Positions 7,711-16,752 are shown, counted from the first letter of the stretch. The stretch is 21,779 nucleotides of DNA from a virus (IMGVR_UViG_3300032304_000354:1-21779), one strand, 5' to 3'. Notes: generated by a model not told the origin, from the sequence alone. Numbers and translations are program-made.

Positions 7711-8820
7711 ATGAGCCGAGTATCGTATGCAATGATGGAAGCTGGGTTTATACCTGGTGACTTGGGCGCGTTCAAAAAAGAGGGCGGCAAGATTAAGCTG
7801 TATGGTGACGGCGGTGGTGCATCATCTCAACCAACCAGCCAAACAGTCACCCAGCTATCTTATCCTGCTGAATACAAGCCTTTGGTTATGGAGGCTACTC
7901 AACGTGCGGTAACTGAGGCGTCTACTCCATACACTGCATACAAGGGTAATCGTATAGCTGGATTTGATCCTTTCCAGCTTACTGCCCAGCAGGCTGTAGC
8001 TAATCTTGGCCCAGCACAACAACTAGGCCCAGCAACACAGTACGCTGCTTCTGCGGGCGCTCGTGCGGGTGATGTTCAGTATCAACCGCAGACTAACTTT
8101 GGCGCACCTAGTTTTACGCAGCCAGGTCTAGCAGGTTTATACATGTCGCCATACGCACAGAACGTGGTGGATATTCAGAAACGTGAAGCACAACGCCAAG
8201 GTGATATAGCTAATCAACAGCTACAAGCAGGCGCTGTAAAGTCTGGCGCTTTTGGTGGATCCCGTCAGGCTATTTTGCAAGCAGAGGCTAATCGTAATCT
8301 GGCTCAACAGATGGGCGACATACAGAAAGCTGGCAGCCAAGCGGCATACGAGCAAGCCCAGAATCTGTACAGCAACGAAGCGCAGCGTCAGATGGCAGCA
8401 CAGCAGGCTACAGAACAATCGCGTCAGTATGGTGCAGGTCTCGGCTTACAAGGTCTACAGACACAGCTACAAGCAGCACAGCAGTTGGGTCAATTGGGTG
8501 GCGAGCAGATGAGCCAGCAGCAGGCAATCATCAATGCAATGCAGGCTGTGGGTCAGCAACGTCAAGCATTGAACCAACAACAGTTGTCGCAGCAATACCA
8601 AGACTTCTTAACGCAGAAACAGTATCCATATCAGCAGATTGCTTTCTTGCAGGAAATGTTGAAGGGTGTGCCGACACAAACAACAAAGTCTTTGTACGAA
8701 GCGCCTGAGTCTACAACGGCACAACTGGCTGGTTTAGGTTCAACCTTGTATGGTGCTAGTAAGTTCTTTGCGGGCGGTGGTCTTGCCGATCTAGGCATAT
8801 ACAATTTGTCTAAGGGGTAA
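7711..8820 (+). CDS. Gln/Ala-rich internal virion protein
   Basis: A 369-residue protein preceded by a GAGG Shine-Dalgarno-like site (7702-7705). After a Gly-rich start (KLYGDGGGASS) come a Pro/Tyr segment and a conserved-looking block (MSPYAQNVVDIQKREAQRQG, then GAFGGSRQAILQAEANRNLA), followed by long helices extremely rich in Gln and Ala (about residues 205-320). It ends in FFAGGGLADLGIYNLSKG. This arrangement is common in uncultured aquatic phages next to the SLT-containing gene, and I take it to be an internal or ejection-type virion protein, comparable in place and helical character to T7 gp14, although no sequence relation is claimed. No membrane segment or catalytic motif is seen. Confidence 0.7.
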   Translation: MSRVSYAMMEAGFIPGDLGAFKKEGGKIKLYGDGGGASSQPTSQTVTQLSYPAEYKPLVMEATQRAVTEASTPYTAYKGNRIAGFDPFQLTAQQAVANLGPAQQLGPATQYAASAGARAGDVQYQPQTNFGAPSFTQPGLAGLYMSPYAQNVVDIQKREAQRQGDIANQQLQAGAVKSGAFGGSRQAILQAEANRNLAQQMGDIQKAGSQAAYEQAQNLYSNEAQRQMAAQQATEQSRQYGAGLGLQGLQTQLQAAQQLGQLGGEQMSQQQAIINAMQAVGQQRQALNQQQLSQQYQDFLTQKQYPYQQIAFLQEMLKGVPTQTTKSLYEAPESTTAQLAGLGSTLYGASKFFAGGGLADLGIYNLSKG

Positions 8821-8822
8821 TC

Positions 8823-10796
8823 ATGTTTGGTGAGATAAATGCAATCCGTGCGCTTGCTACTAAGTACAGCAAACCGCAACTAGCAAACTTGGTGCAGACA
8901 GGTCAGCTTGAGCCGCAGAAAGCGGTGCTTGCTGGCATGATGATTGACCGCATAGCCAAGTCAGCTATGGAGCCTCCGCAGACTACAGTTGCTCAAGATG
9001 TATTAGGTGCAGCTCCTACATCAGGTCAAATGCCGCCAGGGCAAATGCAGCAAGGGCAAATGCCTCCACAGATGCCACCACAAAATGCCGGTGTATCTGG
9101 TTTACCATCTGGCATAAATGATATGGCTGGGGGCGGGATAGTTGCGTTTGCAGACGGCGGTGATGTACCTAGATTTGCTGAACGCGGTTATGTTGACCCT
9201 AATTTATTTAAGTCAGTAATTGCTGCTGAAAGCGGTGGCAATCCAAATGCTGTCAGTCCTAAAGGCGCTAGAGGTTTAGCCCAGCTTATGCCGGGTACTG
9301 CGCGTGATCCTGGATTTGGCGTAGAAGGCGTTAGGGATGACAGTCCTAAAGAAAATGTACGTGTAGGTAGAGACTATTTAAATGCCCTGATTAAAAAATA
9401 TGGCAACATAGATTATGCATTGGCTGCGTACAACATGGGGCCTGGCAACACAGATAAATGGATTGCTCGTGGCGCTAAGCCGGAAGAACTTCCAGCAGAA
9501 ACTCGTGCATACATACCTAAAGTAAAAGCAGGTATGGCACAAATGGACGCTAAATCTCCTATGCCTGGTGGAGAGCAATTAGCTGGTATTGCAGATTTAA
9601 TTCCATCTGCACAAGCAGCAGATACGCAACGCATACCTGCTGGCCCAGCCTCGCTCAGAGCGCAAGCCGCAAAAGCTGCTTCTGCTGAAGAAGAGGCATC
9701 TTATGATCCTATGACAGGTATGCGTATTTCTGGCCCAGAGCCTAAGCCTTACGATCCAACTGTAAAGCCTGGAACTATTGTTGAGCCAAATCCAATACGC
9801 GATATATTGCAAGGTAGGCCAAGAGCTGCTGGAGCGCAACCAGCTTTGCCTCCTATAGCTCCACCCAAAAAAGCGCAAGACACAACAGTTAATACTTTAA
9901 AACCTGAAAGTGCGGCGCCCGCAGCAGAAGAGAAGCCATCTATGGGGCCAGCTCGTTCTACTAATGCAGCTCAGCTTGGTAACTTCTACGGCGCATCTAT
10001 GGAAGAGCCAAAAGAAAGAACCCTGCAAGATGTGATGAAAGATCAAGCAGAATCAGATCGAGCTTATGGTGTTGATACTAAGAAGATGTTTGATGACCTA
10101 CGTTTGGACTACAAAAATTCTGCCGGAAACCTAAAAAATCGTGCAGACAAAGCGGCAGGCATGGCATTTATGATGTTTGGTGCTGGTCTAGCGGGCGCTA
10201 AGAGAGGCCGTGTTGGAGAAGCCGTAAGTAGATCTGGTCAGCAAGCTCTTACTTCGTACATGGGAGCAATGGAAAAGATCAACGATAACGAAGACAAGTT
10301 GCAGCAACGATTGCAAGATTTGTCTATTGCTGAGAACCAGTTTAATCGCGGTCGTTCTGACAAAGCATTGGCTGAAGTTCAATCAAGTAAGAAGGATATC
10401 CAAGCTATTCGTTTAGAAAATGCCAAGCTAGAAAATCAAGCCTTGATAAAAGCTGCGGAGTTTAGGGTTGATATATTTAAAAATGAAAACCCAGCTCAAT
10501 ATACTTTGCTTAAAAACATTGCAATTGAAAGCGGGAAAACTCCGGCTGAAATATTTATGATTGCGAATGGCGTAGCTAAAACTGGTGGCATGACTTTAAA
10601 AGATGCGCTTGAAGGCGTGCAAAGAAATATGAAATATGCAGGTATGACATTCCCTGAACAAATGCAGATTGCTAGGGAGGGTATAGGTGAAGGTGGTGGC
10701 GGATTACCTAAACCTAAAACAGCGGCTGATGCTGAAAAATTACCACCAGGTACACGTTACCAAGCGCCAGATGGATCAATAAGAACTAAGCAATAA
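8823..10796 (+). CDS. internal virion protein with SLT lytic transglycosylase (GH23) domain
   Basis: A 657-residue protein that should cleave peptidoglycan locally during DNA entry. After an N-terminal helical part comes a Gly/Met/Pro/Gln repeat (residues 68-87), the motif GGGIVAFADGGDV (103-115), then a complete SLT domain at about residues 124-235. Its catalytic Glu136 lies in VIAAESGGNPNAVSPKGARG, followed by GLAQLMPGTA (151-160) and AAYNMGPGNT (201-210), the three signature blocks of GH23. The remainder is a Pro/Ala-rich linker and a helical C-terminal half (about 400-620). The role parallels the N-terminal transglycosylase of T7 gp16, but here it sits in the middle-sized protein of the set. 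The ATG follows an AAGGGG SD-like site and the previous stop by two bases. Confidence 0.88.
   Translation: MFGEINAIRALATKYSKPQLANLVQTGQLEPQKAVLAGMMIDRIAKSAMEPPQTTVAQDVLGAAPTSGQMPPGQMQQGQMPPQMPPQNAGVSGLPSGINDMAGGGIVAFADGGDVPRFAERGYVDPNLFKSVIAAESGGNPNAVSPKGARGLAQLMPGTARDPGFGVEGVRDDSPKENVRVGRDYLNALIKKYGNIDYALAAYNMGPGNTDKWIARGAKPEELPAETRAYIPKVKAGMAQMDAKSPMPGGEQLAGIADLIPSAQAADTQRIPAGPASLRAQAAKAASAEEEASYDPMTGMRISGPEPKPYDPTVKPGTIVEPNPIRDILQGRPRAAGAQPALPPIAPPKKAQDTTVNTLKPESAAPAAEEKPSMGPARSTNAAQLGNFYGASMEEPKERTLQDVMKDQAESDRAYGVDTKKMFDDLRLDYKNSAGNLKNRADKAAGMAFMMFGAGLAGAKRGRVGEAVSRSGQQALTSYMGAMEKINDNEDKLQQRLQDLSIAENQFNRGRSDKALAEVQSSKKDIQAIRLENAKLENQALIKAAEFRVDIFKNENPAQYTLLKNIAIESGKTPAEIFMIANGVAKTGGMTLKDALEGVQRNMKYAGMTFPEQMQIAREGIGEGGGGLPKPKTAADAEKLPPGTRYQAPDGSIRTKQ
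9024..9089 (+). repeat. short in-frame tandem repeat encoding GQM-PP/QQ units
   Basis: An imperfect tandem of about 15-18 bases built on 'ggcaaatgc' plus a Pro or Gln codon pair encodes GQMPPGQMQQGQMPPQMPPQ (residues 68-87 of the SLT protein). It separates the N-terminal helical part from the Gly-rich motif and the transglycosylase domain, so it is most likely a flexible linker. Copy number could vary by slippage. Confidence 0.75.
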
Positions 10797-10805
10797 GGAA
10801 TCGCC

Positions 10806-13800
10806 ATGGCAAAAGAATGGTGGGAAAACGACCCTGTTGCAACTGCCGCAAAAGGTGATCAGTGGTGGTCAAATGATCCTGTAGTTGGAAAATCTGGCAA
10901 AGAAAAAGAACGCACCTTTGGTGAATCAATTACTGATATTGGCGCTGGATTAAAGTCTGGCGCTGGATCGCTGCTGCAATTGCCCGGTCAGATTTCTGGT
11001 GCTGTTTTTGGAGATTATGAAAAGCCAGGTCAAGAGACTGGCTTGACTGCTATTGGTAAAGAGATGCAGGCAGAAGCACAGGCCATGAAGTCTCCGGGTT
11101 TGAAAGCTCGCGAGGCTGAACGCTCTGCCAAAATATCAGAGGCAGAAAAGACTGGTCAAATTAACGCATTCTTTACTGCATTCTCTGAGACCGCCAAAGA
11201 CCCTGGGCTGCTGCTTAACTTTATGGCAGAGCAAGCCCCGCAACTTATTCCCGCGCTTGGTGCTGCTAGGTTAATTAAACCTATAGCTGGTACGGCTGCG
11301 GCTGTGCGTGGAGCTGTAGGTACTGGTGCCGTACAACAAGGCGCAGACATAGCTGCTGGTACGTATGAACAGATGTATCAAACGCTGGTGGACAAAGGCG
11401 TATCTGAAACAGAAGCGGCTGGTACTGCGCTGGGATACGCACGAGCTACCGGTGCTAGTGCTGCAGCCATATCTTTACTGGCACAACGCCTGCCAGGCGC
11501 ACGAGCTATTGAAGAAGCATTTGCAGGTCAGGAAGGTAAGCTAGGCAGAATCCTCGGTGGTATACGCGGAGGTGCTGGTGAGGCAATGAGTGAGACCGCA
11601 GAAGAAACTGGCGGCAAGTTTGCGCAGAACGTAGCACAGAGACAGGTTGATCCAAATGTGGAGCTAACAAGCGGCTTAGGTGAAGTTGCTGGTATGGCTG
11701 CACTTGGTGGTCTTGGGTTGGGTAGCGCTACAGGATTGGCACAAAGGCAAGCTGGTAGGCAAGAGGCAGCACCAGAAGAAAAGCAAATGCCATCTCAGTT
11801 TGCGGCAGAGGGTGAGCCAGAACGCACCCGTCCGTTGATGATTGAGTTTAAAGAGCCTCCTCCAAAAATTACTGATGCAGAGGTGCCTGCGCTTTTAACA
11901 GGAACGGAAGAAATTACACCTGTTAGTTTGCCAGACAATACTGTTGCATTAACAAAAACAGATTTGATTGAGTACACACAAGAGCAAGGTGTAGAAACTG
12001 GACTGACAGAAGAACAAGTAGATGCTTTGCGCGTTAGGGCAGAGTCCCCCCCTATTATTGAGGGGGAGTATGTATCTGAGCAGCCAGTGGAGCGAGAAGA
12101 AATTGTTGGCATGAGAGCAGACGCAGAAAGTTTGGAAAAAGAACGTCGCAAACTTGAACGCGGTGAAACAGGAAAAAGTCTGTGGTCTGCCATACAAGGA
12201 AAGCTTACGCCTTCAGATTTGGCGGAACTTGGTGGAGGAAAGTTTAAAAAGCTTAATGCTCCTGAAGGAGAAGGTAAGTCCATATCGGAACTTGCAGCCG
12301 ATGGATCGCTTAATGATTGGCTTCCTGGTGAGTTACGTATCAATCGTGATGAAATGGATGTTAGCCCTGAAGATGCGTTAGACCGTGCAATAGCGGCAGA
12401 TCAATATATTAAAGATAGATTGATTGAGGGCAACTATTTAACTTACCAAACCAACCAGCGGTTAGAAGAAATAGGCGCATCTTTACGCGAAATAGAACAA
12501 GCATATCAGGAGATCAACGATGAAGAATTATTCAATGCCCTCGCCCAAGAAGCAATTAATGAGCAAAGAGCAATTGATCAAGAAGCTGCGACAGCTCCCA
12601 CCGAAGGAGAGGTTGGAAGTATTGAACCACCTGAAGGAATTTTCGAGCGGGCAACAGAAGAACAAGTAAAAGAAGAAGACGAATACTATCCAGACAAATA
12701 CTTAAGCATTGAGCCGCAACGCGATGTACAAAAAAATCCATCGTTCCGTCGTGAAGCTGCAAAGTTAATTAAAACATATAACACGAACGATAAAATGTCT
12801 GCCGAATATGCAATGGCGGCTATGGGTCGTATATACGACAGAACTAAATCCGAAGATTCTGTTAATCCTCGCCGTCGCGGAGCAACATGGATACGTCGCA
12901 AACTTTTAGAAGCTGTTGATCAGGGCGTGTTGGATGAAAAAGCGATTGATTTTGCCGAATGGTTAATTAAACAAAACCCTGCGCTAGTAGAAGATTTAGC
13001 TATAGCAATTCAGACTGCTAAAGAAGGTAATGAGGCATCAGGTGGGTACAATCCTTTTGGCAGGATGTTTACTTTGTTTAAGGGAAGAGCGTCAGAAAAA
13101 ACTGCGGTGCATGAAATACTGCATCACATGGAACGCATGATGCCTGCAAATGTTCAAGATGAAATACGAAAACTGTGGATAAAGACTTTTATAAAAGCAA
13201 GCAAAGAGTCTACAAAAAGTACAGATGAAAATATAAAAAGTTTTTTTAACATACTTAGCAACTACCACTTTGGTGGTGGAACTCCATCAGAAACGCAGTT
13301 TAGATCGGCGTTGCAAATGATTGTAGATGGAAAAGTACCATCTCAATATTATCAGTTTGCAAATGCTTCAGAGTTTTGGGCAGTAAATGCTACTGACATT
13401 ATGTCAAAGCGTTTTGAGGCAAAGCAAGGCGTAATTAATCGCTTGCGTAATTGGTTAAGCGAGTTTTCGCAATACATAAAAGATGCGTTTGGATTTACCT
13501 CTAATGCTCCTATTCTTAGAGCTTTGGATAGCTTGATAAAGGGTGATGGTAAGTTTAAAAGTCAGACAATGCTTGGAGCAGCAACTACCTATGAAAGTAT
13601 TGTTGGGAAAGCAAAAGACGCGGCTCAAAAGATCGCTAAGAAAGCTTCCAGTCAGCGCCAGTTAGATGAAGAGGGATTTGAAGGCATCAGTCCAGACATG
13701 ATGGATCTGGTTAAGAAACATTTCTTTGCCGAGAGAAAAACTATTGTTGATAAAGTTGAAGGACTACAACAAGACTTCTGGAAGAAGATGGCGCAGGGTG

Positions 13801-16310
13801 TGGCTGACCAGTATCGCTCTATCAAAGACTATACTCAAGAAGGTTACATGCTTGCCCGTTTGTCTAAGACTGTGGATGGCGCGCTAGAAGGAATGCTGTT
13901 TAACGGTCAGGTCAAACTTACGGACGGCGCGTTAGATATTAAACAGGGAACCAAAGGCTTGATGCAGGTCATGGAACCTATAGGCAAAGAGGTTGATCGC
14001 TACATGATATGGGTAGCGTTGAGCCGTGATGCGCAGTTGCGATCACAGGGTAAGCAGGGATCTATTAGTCCTGAGTTAGTATCCAAACGAAAGCAATTCG
14101 TTGCTGGCACAATCAACGGTAAACCACGTTTAGAGGTATACCAACAAGTTCAAAAAGATATGAATGCGCTGAATAAATCAGTGCTAGATATTGCGTTCAA
14201 GCAAGGCATTATTGATCGCGTTGCTTACAACAACTTCTCTAAAGATATTAACTACGTGCCTTTTTACAAAGAAATGGAAAGCGGTGATATCCAGGGAGCT
14301 GCTACTGCCAGTGGTTTGGCTAATCAGTATTTCTCCAAGCAATTAGAAGGTGGCGAGAAAGCATTTGGCGATTTGATGGAAAACACGTTGCGCAACTGGA
14401 GTCACATCCTATCTGCGTCGATGAAGAACCAAGCAGCCAATGTAACAATGGATGCTGCTGTAAAGATGAATGCTGCATTCCCCAATTTAAAAGTTGGATT
14501 GGAGTGGCAAGACGGCAAAGTTTATTCATCCAAAACTGGTCAATTGGTTGGCGATGGTTCACTAAAGCCTGAGTACACAACTAGCAAGCCTGGCATGGTT
14601 AAGATTATGCGAGATGGCAAACCTACGTACTTTGACGTACAAGATCCTCTGTTGTTGGAATCCATTATGTCTATTGGATACCTTGGGCCAAAGTCAAAGT
14701 TTCTTGACGTTGCCAGAGACTTTAAAAACATATTGCAGGCTGGTGTAACTATCTCTCCTGCTTTTAAGGTTCGTAACTTAATACGCGACTCTGTGCAATC
14801 TGCCGCCGTTTCTCCAATAGGATTAAACATTGCAGGCAACGTAATACAGGGTCTTAACTTAAGCAATAAGGACAATCCTAATTACATCTCTGCTTTAGCT
14901 GGCGGCGGCATCTTTAACTTTGGTAGCTCTATGGAGGGCGACCAAGCCAAGCTAATTAAGCGCCTTATAAAGAGCGGAGTAGACTCCAACAATATCTGGA
15001 ATACAGAAGCAAAGATTACTGCTGGCATGAGCAAAGCATGGAAAGCATATCAAGATTGGGGCAACAAGTCTGAAGCTGCTAACCGTATTGCGCTATACAA
15101 ACAGTTACGCGATAAAGGATTAAGCCATCTTGAAGCGTCGTTCCAGGCTAGAGATTTGTTGGACTTCTCTATGCAAGGATCGTGGCCTGCGCTGCGAATG
15201 GTTACTCAAGTAGTGCCGTTCTTAAATGCGCGTATACAAGGTTTATACAAACTAGGTCGTGATGGAATTATTCCTACTAGTCGGGTTCTATATAACTCGG
15301 TTACTGGTCAGCCTATAGATGCTACTGACGCACAGAAAGCCAAACAATTTTCTGTTGTAAGTGGTGCTGTAGTGCTTGCATCTCTTATGCTGTACATGGC
15401 ATTCAAAGATGATGATGACTACAAGAAACGCGAACAGTGGGATCGTGACAACTTCTGGTGGTTTAAGCTGCCAGGCATGGATGCTGCCGTTCGTATTCCT
15501 AAACCATTTGAGATTGGTGCATTTGGTACGTTGGCAGAAAGAACAGCAGAACAGATCTTTGACCAAGGTGCTGAGGGTCGCGTGTTTGAGCAAAGCTTAA
15601 AGCGTATGCTGACAGATACGTTTGCTATCAATCCTATGCCACAGATGTTCAAGCCGCTGGTAGATCTGTATGCCAATAAAGATAGCTTTACTGGCGCGCC
15701 TATTGAGACAGCGGGCATGGAAAGACTTTCCAAGGCAGAGCGCATAGCTACCGGAACTAGTCCTTTGGCTATAGCTTTATCCAAAGTATCTAACGTGTTC
15801 TTACCTGAGAGCATGGAAACATCTCCAGTACAAGTTGACTATGCTATCAAGGCGTACTTTGGCTGGCTGGGCGCAACCATATCAGCTACCTCCCACTATG
15901 CCGTAATGCCATTTGCAAAGGGCGCATACCCTGACCATAACTGGACAGACACTATCTCTATGGGATTTGTGAAGACATTGCCATCTACCCAATCTGGATA
16001 TGTCACATCGTTCTACGAGAACATGAAGATTATTGAACAGTCGTATGCTGACATGCGTCACTACGCAGAGATAGGTAATTCTGAAAAAGTTCAACAAATT
16101 ATTGAAGAGCAGGGTGATAAGATTGCCATGGCTAAGTTCTACGACAAAACGTCTAAGGACATGTCAAAAATACGCCAGGTTATTAGCTTCATCCAAAACG
16201 ATGAAACGATGAGCGGCGCAGCAAAGCGTGAAGAAATTGACAGGCTCAAGATACTGATTGGTGATTTAGCCAAGCAGGCAGAGGATGTCAGGAAGTCAAT
16301 GAGAAACTGA
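10806..16310 (+). CDS. giant polyvalent internal virion protein with putative zinc metallopeptidase and LPD38-like region
   Basis: An 1834-residue protein with an AAGGA Shine-Dalgarno site (10796-10800) six bases before the ATG. It begins with two copies of WW-x-NDPV (residues 5-11 and 20-26). Residues about 145-315 contain Ala/Gly-rich helices that could insert in a membrane, and acidic, low-complexity sequence follows to about 690. A metallopeptidase motif, VHEILHHMERMMP, places His769, Glu770 and His773, with a candidate third ligand Glu856 in NASEFWA. The C-terminal half has a block around FKVRNLIRDSV (1320-1330), which resembles large polyvalent protein-associated domain 38, and a hydrophobic segment at 1515-1533. 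Polyvalent proteins of this kind are injected with phage DNA; a T7 gp16-like ejection role and/or processing of virion or host proteins is inferred. The 3' end overlaps the convergent HNH gene by 15 bp. Confidence 0.8.
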   Translation: MAKEWWENDPVATAAKGDQWWSNDPVVGKSGKEKERTFGESITDIGAGLKSGAGSLLQLPGQISGAVFGDYEKPGQETGLTAIGKEMQAEAQAMKSPGLKAREAERSAKISEAEKTGQINAFFTAFSETAKDPGLLLNFMAEQAPQLIPALGAARLIKPIAGTAAAVRGAVGTGAVQQGADIAAGTYEQMYQTLVDKGVSETEAAGTALGYARATGASAAAISLLAQRLPGARAIEEAFAGQEGKLGRILGGIRGGAGEAMSETAEETGGKFAQNVAQRQVDPNVELTSGLGEVAGMAALGGLGLGSATGLAQRQAGRQEAAPEEKQMPSQFAAEGEPERTRPLMIEFKEPPPKITDAEVPALLTGTEEITPVSLPDNTVALTKTDLIEYTQEQGVETGLTEEQVDALRVRAESPPIIEGEYVSEQPVEREEIVGMRADAESLEKERRKLERGETGKSLWSAIQGKLTPSDLAELGGGKFKKLNAPEGEGKSISELAADGSLNDWLPGELRINRDEMDVSPEDALDRAIAADQYIKDRLIEGNYLTYQTNQRLEEIGASLREIEQAYQEINDEELFNALAQEAINEQRAIDQEAATAPTEGEVGSIEPPEGIFERATEEQVKEEDEYYPDKYLSIEPQRDVQKNPSFRREAAKLIKTYNTNDKMSAEYAMAAMGRIYDRTKSEDSVNPRRRGATWIRRKLLEAVDQGVLDEKAIDFAEWLIKQNPALVEDLAIAIQTAKEGNEASGGYNPFGRMFTLFKGRASEKTAVHEILHHMERMMPANVQDEIRKLWIKTFIKASKESTKSTDENIKSFFNILSNYHFGGGTPSETQFRSALQMIVDGKVPSQYYQFANASEFWAVNATDIMSKRFEAKQGVINRLRNWLSEFSQYIKDAFGFTSNAPILRALDSLIKGDGKFKSQTMLGAATTYESIVGKAKDAAQKIAKKASSQRQLDEEGFEGISPDMMDLVKKHFFAERKTIVDKVEGLQQDFWKKMAQGVADQYRSIKDYTQEGYMLARLSKTVDGALEGMLFNGQVKLTDGALDIKQGTKGLMQVMEPIGKEVDRYMIWVALSRDAQLRSQGKQGSISPELVSKRKQFVAGTINGKPRLEVYQQVQKDMNALNKSVLDIAFKQGIIDRVAYNNFSKDINYVPFYKEMESGDIQGAATASGLANQYFSKQLEGGEKAFGDLMENTLRNWSHILSASMKNQAANVTMDAAVKMNAAFPNLKVGLEWQDGKVYSSKTGQLVGDGSLKPEYTTSKPGMVKIMRDGKPTYFDVQDPLLLESIMSIGYLGPKSKFLDVARDFKNILQAGVTISPAFKVRNLIRDSVQSAAVSPIGLNIAGNVIQGLNLSNKDNPNYISALAGGGIFNFGSSMEGDQAKLIKRLIKSGVDSNNIWNTEAKITAGMSKAWKAYQDWGNKSEAANRIALYKQLRDKGLSHLEASFQARDLLDFSMQGSWPALRMVTQVVPFLNARIQGLYKLGRDGIIPTSRVLYNSVTGQPIDATDAQKAKQFSVVSGAVVLASLMLYMAFKDDDDYKKREQWDRDNFWWFKLPGMDAAVRIPKPFEIGAFGTLAERTAEQIFDQGAEGRVFEQSLKRMLTDTFAINPMPQMFKPLVDLYANKDSFTGAPIETAGMERLSKAERIATGTSPLAIALSKVSNVFLPESMETSPVQVDYAIKAYFGWLGATISATSHYAVMPFAKGAYPDHNWTDTISMGFVKTLPSTQSGYVTSFYENMKIIEQSYADMRHYAEIGNSEKVQQIIEEQGDKIAMAKFYDKTSKDMSKIRQVISFIQNDETMSGAAKREEIDRLKILIGDLAKQAEDVRKSMRN
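10818..10883 (+). repeat. duplicated WW-x-NDPV motif at the N-terminus of the giant virion protein
   Basis: Residues 5-11 (WWENDPV) and 20-26 (WWSNDPV) repeat the same seven-residue pattern with a 15-residue period. The codons differ slightly, so selection on the protein rather than recent DNA duplication is likely. A docking or head-targeting signal is one possibility; nothing in the sequence proves it. Confidence 0.7.
16296..16310. other. convergent overlap of the last plus-strand and last minus-strand genes
   Basis: The giant virion gene stops with TGA at 16308-16310 on the plus strand and the HNH gene stops with TGA at 16298-16296 on the minus strand, so 15 bases code on both strands. 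No GC-rich hairpin with a T-run is seen between or just beyond the two stops, so there is no visible bidirectional terminator. Confidence 0.85.
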
Positions 16311-16586
16311 TTTATTGTGCAGCTCAATAGTCATCGCCATTAGATCCCACTCTGAGAGCTTATACCGTGTATAAAACCCTCTGCTACCTAACCCATGGTA
16401 ACCTGATTTTCCAACATGATGTTCAGGACAGAGGGGAATCACCAACCAGTCTGACGCCCGCTGCGCCCCACCCACTGCGTCGCGAGGATGGTGGAGAACG
16501 GCAGGCGAGTAGCCGTTCCCAAGATGGTGGCACATCACGCAACCTATGCCAGCTACTTCGTTCATATACTCTTTAACTGACTTCAC
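16296..16586 (-). CDS. HNH endonuclease, DUF968/Ref-like
   Basis: A 96-residue protein if started at the GTG at 16586, which has GGGGG four bases upstream and gives the usual family beginning (SVKEYMNEVAGIGCVMC). An ATG at 16622 would add twelve residues but has no SD-like site and deepens the overlap with the preceding gene to 50 bp. Visible motifs are Cys16-x2-Cys19, His32-His33 (LHHPRD), RASDWLVIPLCPEHH with Cys53 and His56-His57, and GYHGLGSRGF. These are the metal-binding and catalytic His pattern of the small phage HNH proteins related to DUF968 and the P1 Ref nuclease, which act in recombination or DNA repair on single-stranded or RecA-coated DNA. It is the last gene of the minus-strand operon and overlaps the late block at its 3' end. 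Confidence 0.8.
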   Translation of the reverse strand: MKSVKEYMNEVAGIGCVMCHHLGNGYSPAVLHHPRDAVGGAQRASDWLVIPLCPEHHVGKSGYHGLGSRGFYTRYKLSEWDLMAMTIELHNKSVSH

Positions 16587-16752
16587 TTTGCCCCCGTGCG
16601 CGTATAGCTTGAGCGCATTCAAATTGCGTCATCGCTGCTTTAACCATTGGGTCGCCACGATCACATAGCTTCGCACACGCCTCGCGCTCTATTCGAATAG
16701 CACCTTCAATAATCAATCGCACCATTTCTTCTGTGTATTCTTTTTTATCCAT
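16573..16752 (-). CDS. small protein of unknown function (59 residues)
   Basis: A short reading frame from ATG at 16752 to TAA at 16575-16573. Its start overlaps the stop of the upstream zinc-ribbon gene by eight bases (ATGGATAA), and the HNH gene starts within its 3' end. The protein is probably helical, begins MDKKEYTEEMVRLIIEGAIR, and has three Cys residues (26, 30, 46) that do not form a CxxC pair. The continuous chain of overlaps on both sides argues that it is a real gene. No family is recognised; a small regulatory or host-directed protein would fit its place. Confidence 0.55.
   Translation of the reverse strand: MDKKEYTEEMVRLIIEGAIRIEREACAKLCDRGDPMVKAAMTQFECAQAIRARGQSEVS

Noticed and set aside
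9024-9089. Short direct repeats as a CRISPR or origin iteron
   Set aside because: They are in frame, encode GQM-type linker residues, and have no spacer structure.
12045-12067. C-run/G-run inverted repeat that could fold as a terminator-like hairpin
   Set aside because: It is in the middle of the 1834-residue coding frame, has an 11-base loop and no following T-run.
11795-12343. 182-residue open frame on the minus strand
   Set aside because: It is a shadow of the giant virion gene: Ser/Pro-rich translation, no initiation signal and no plausible domain.
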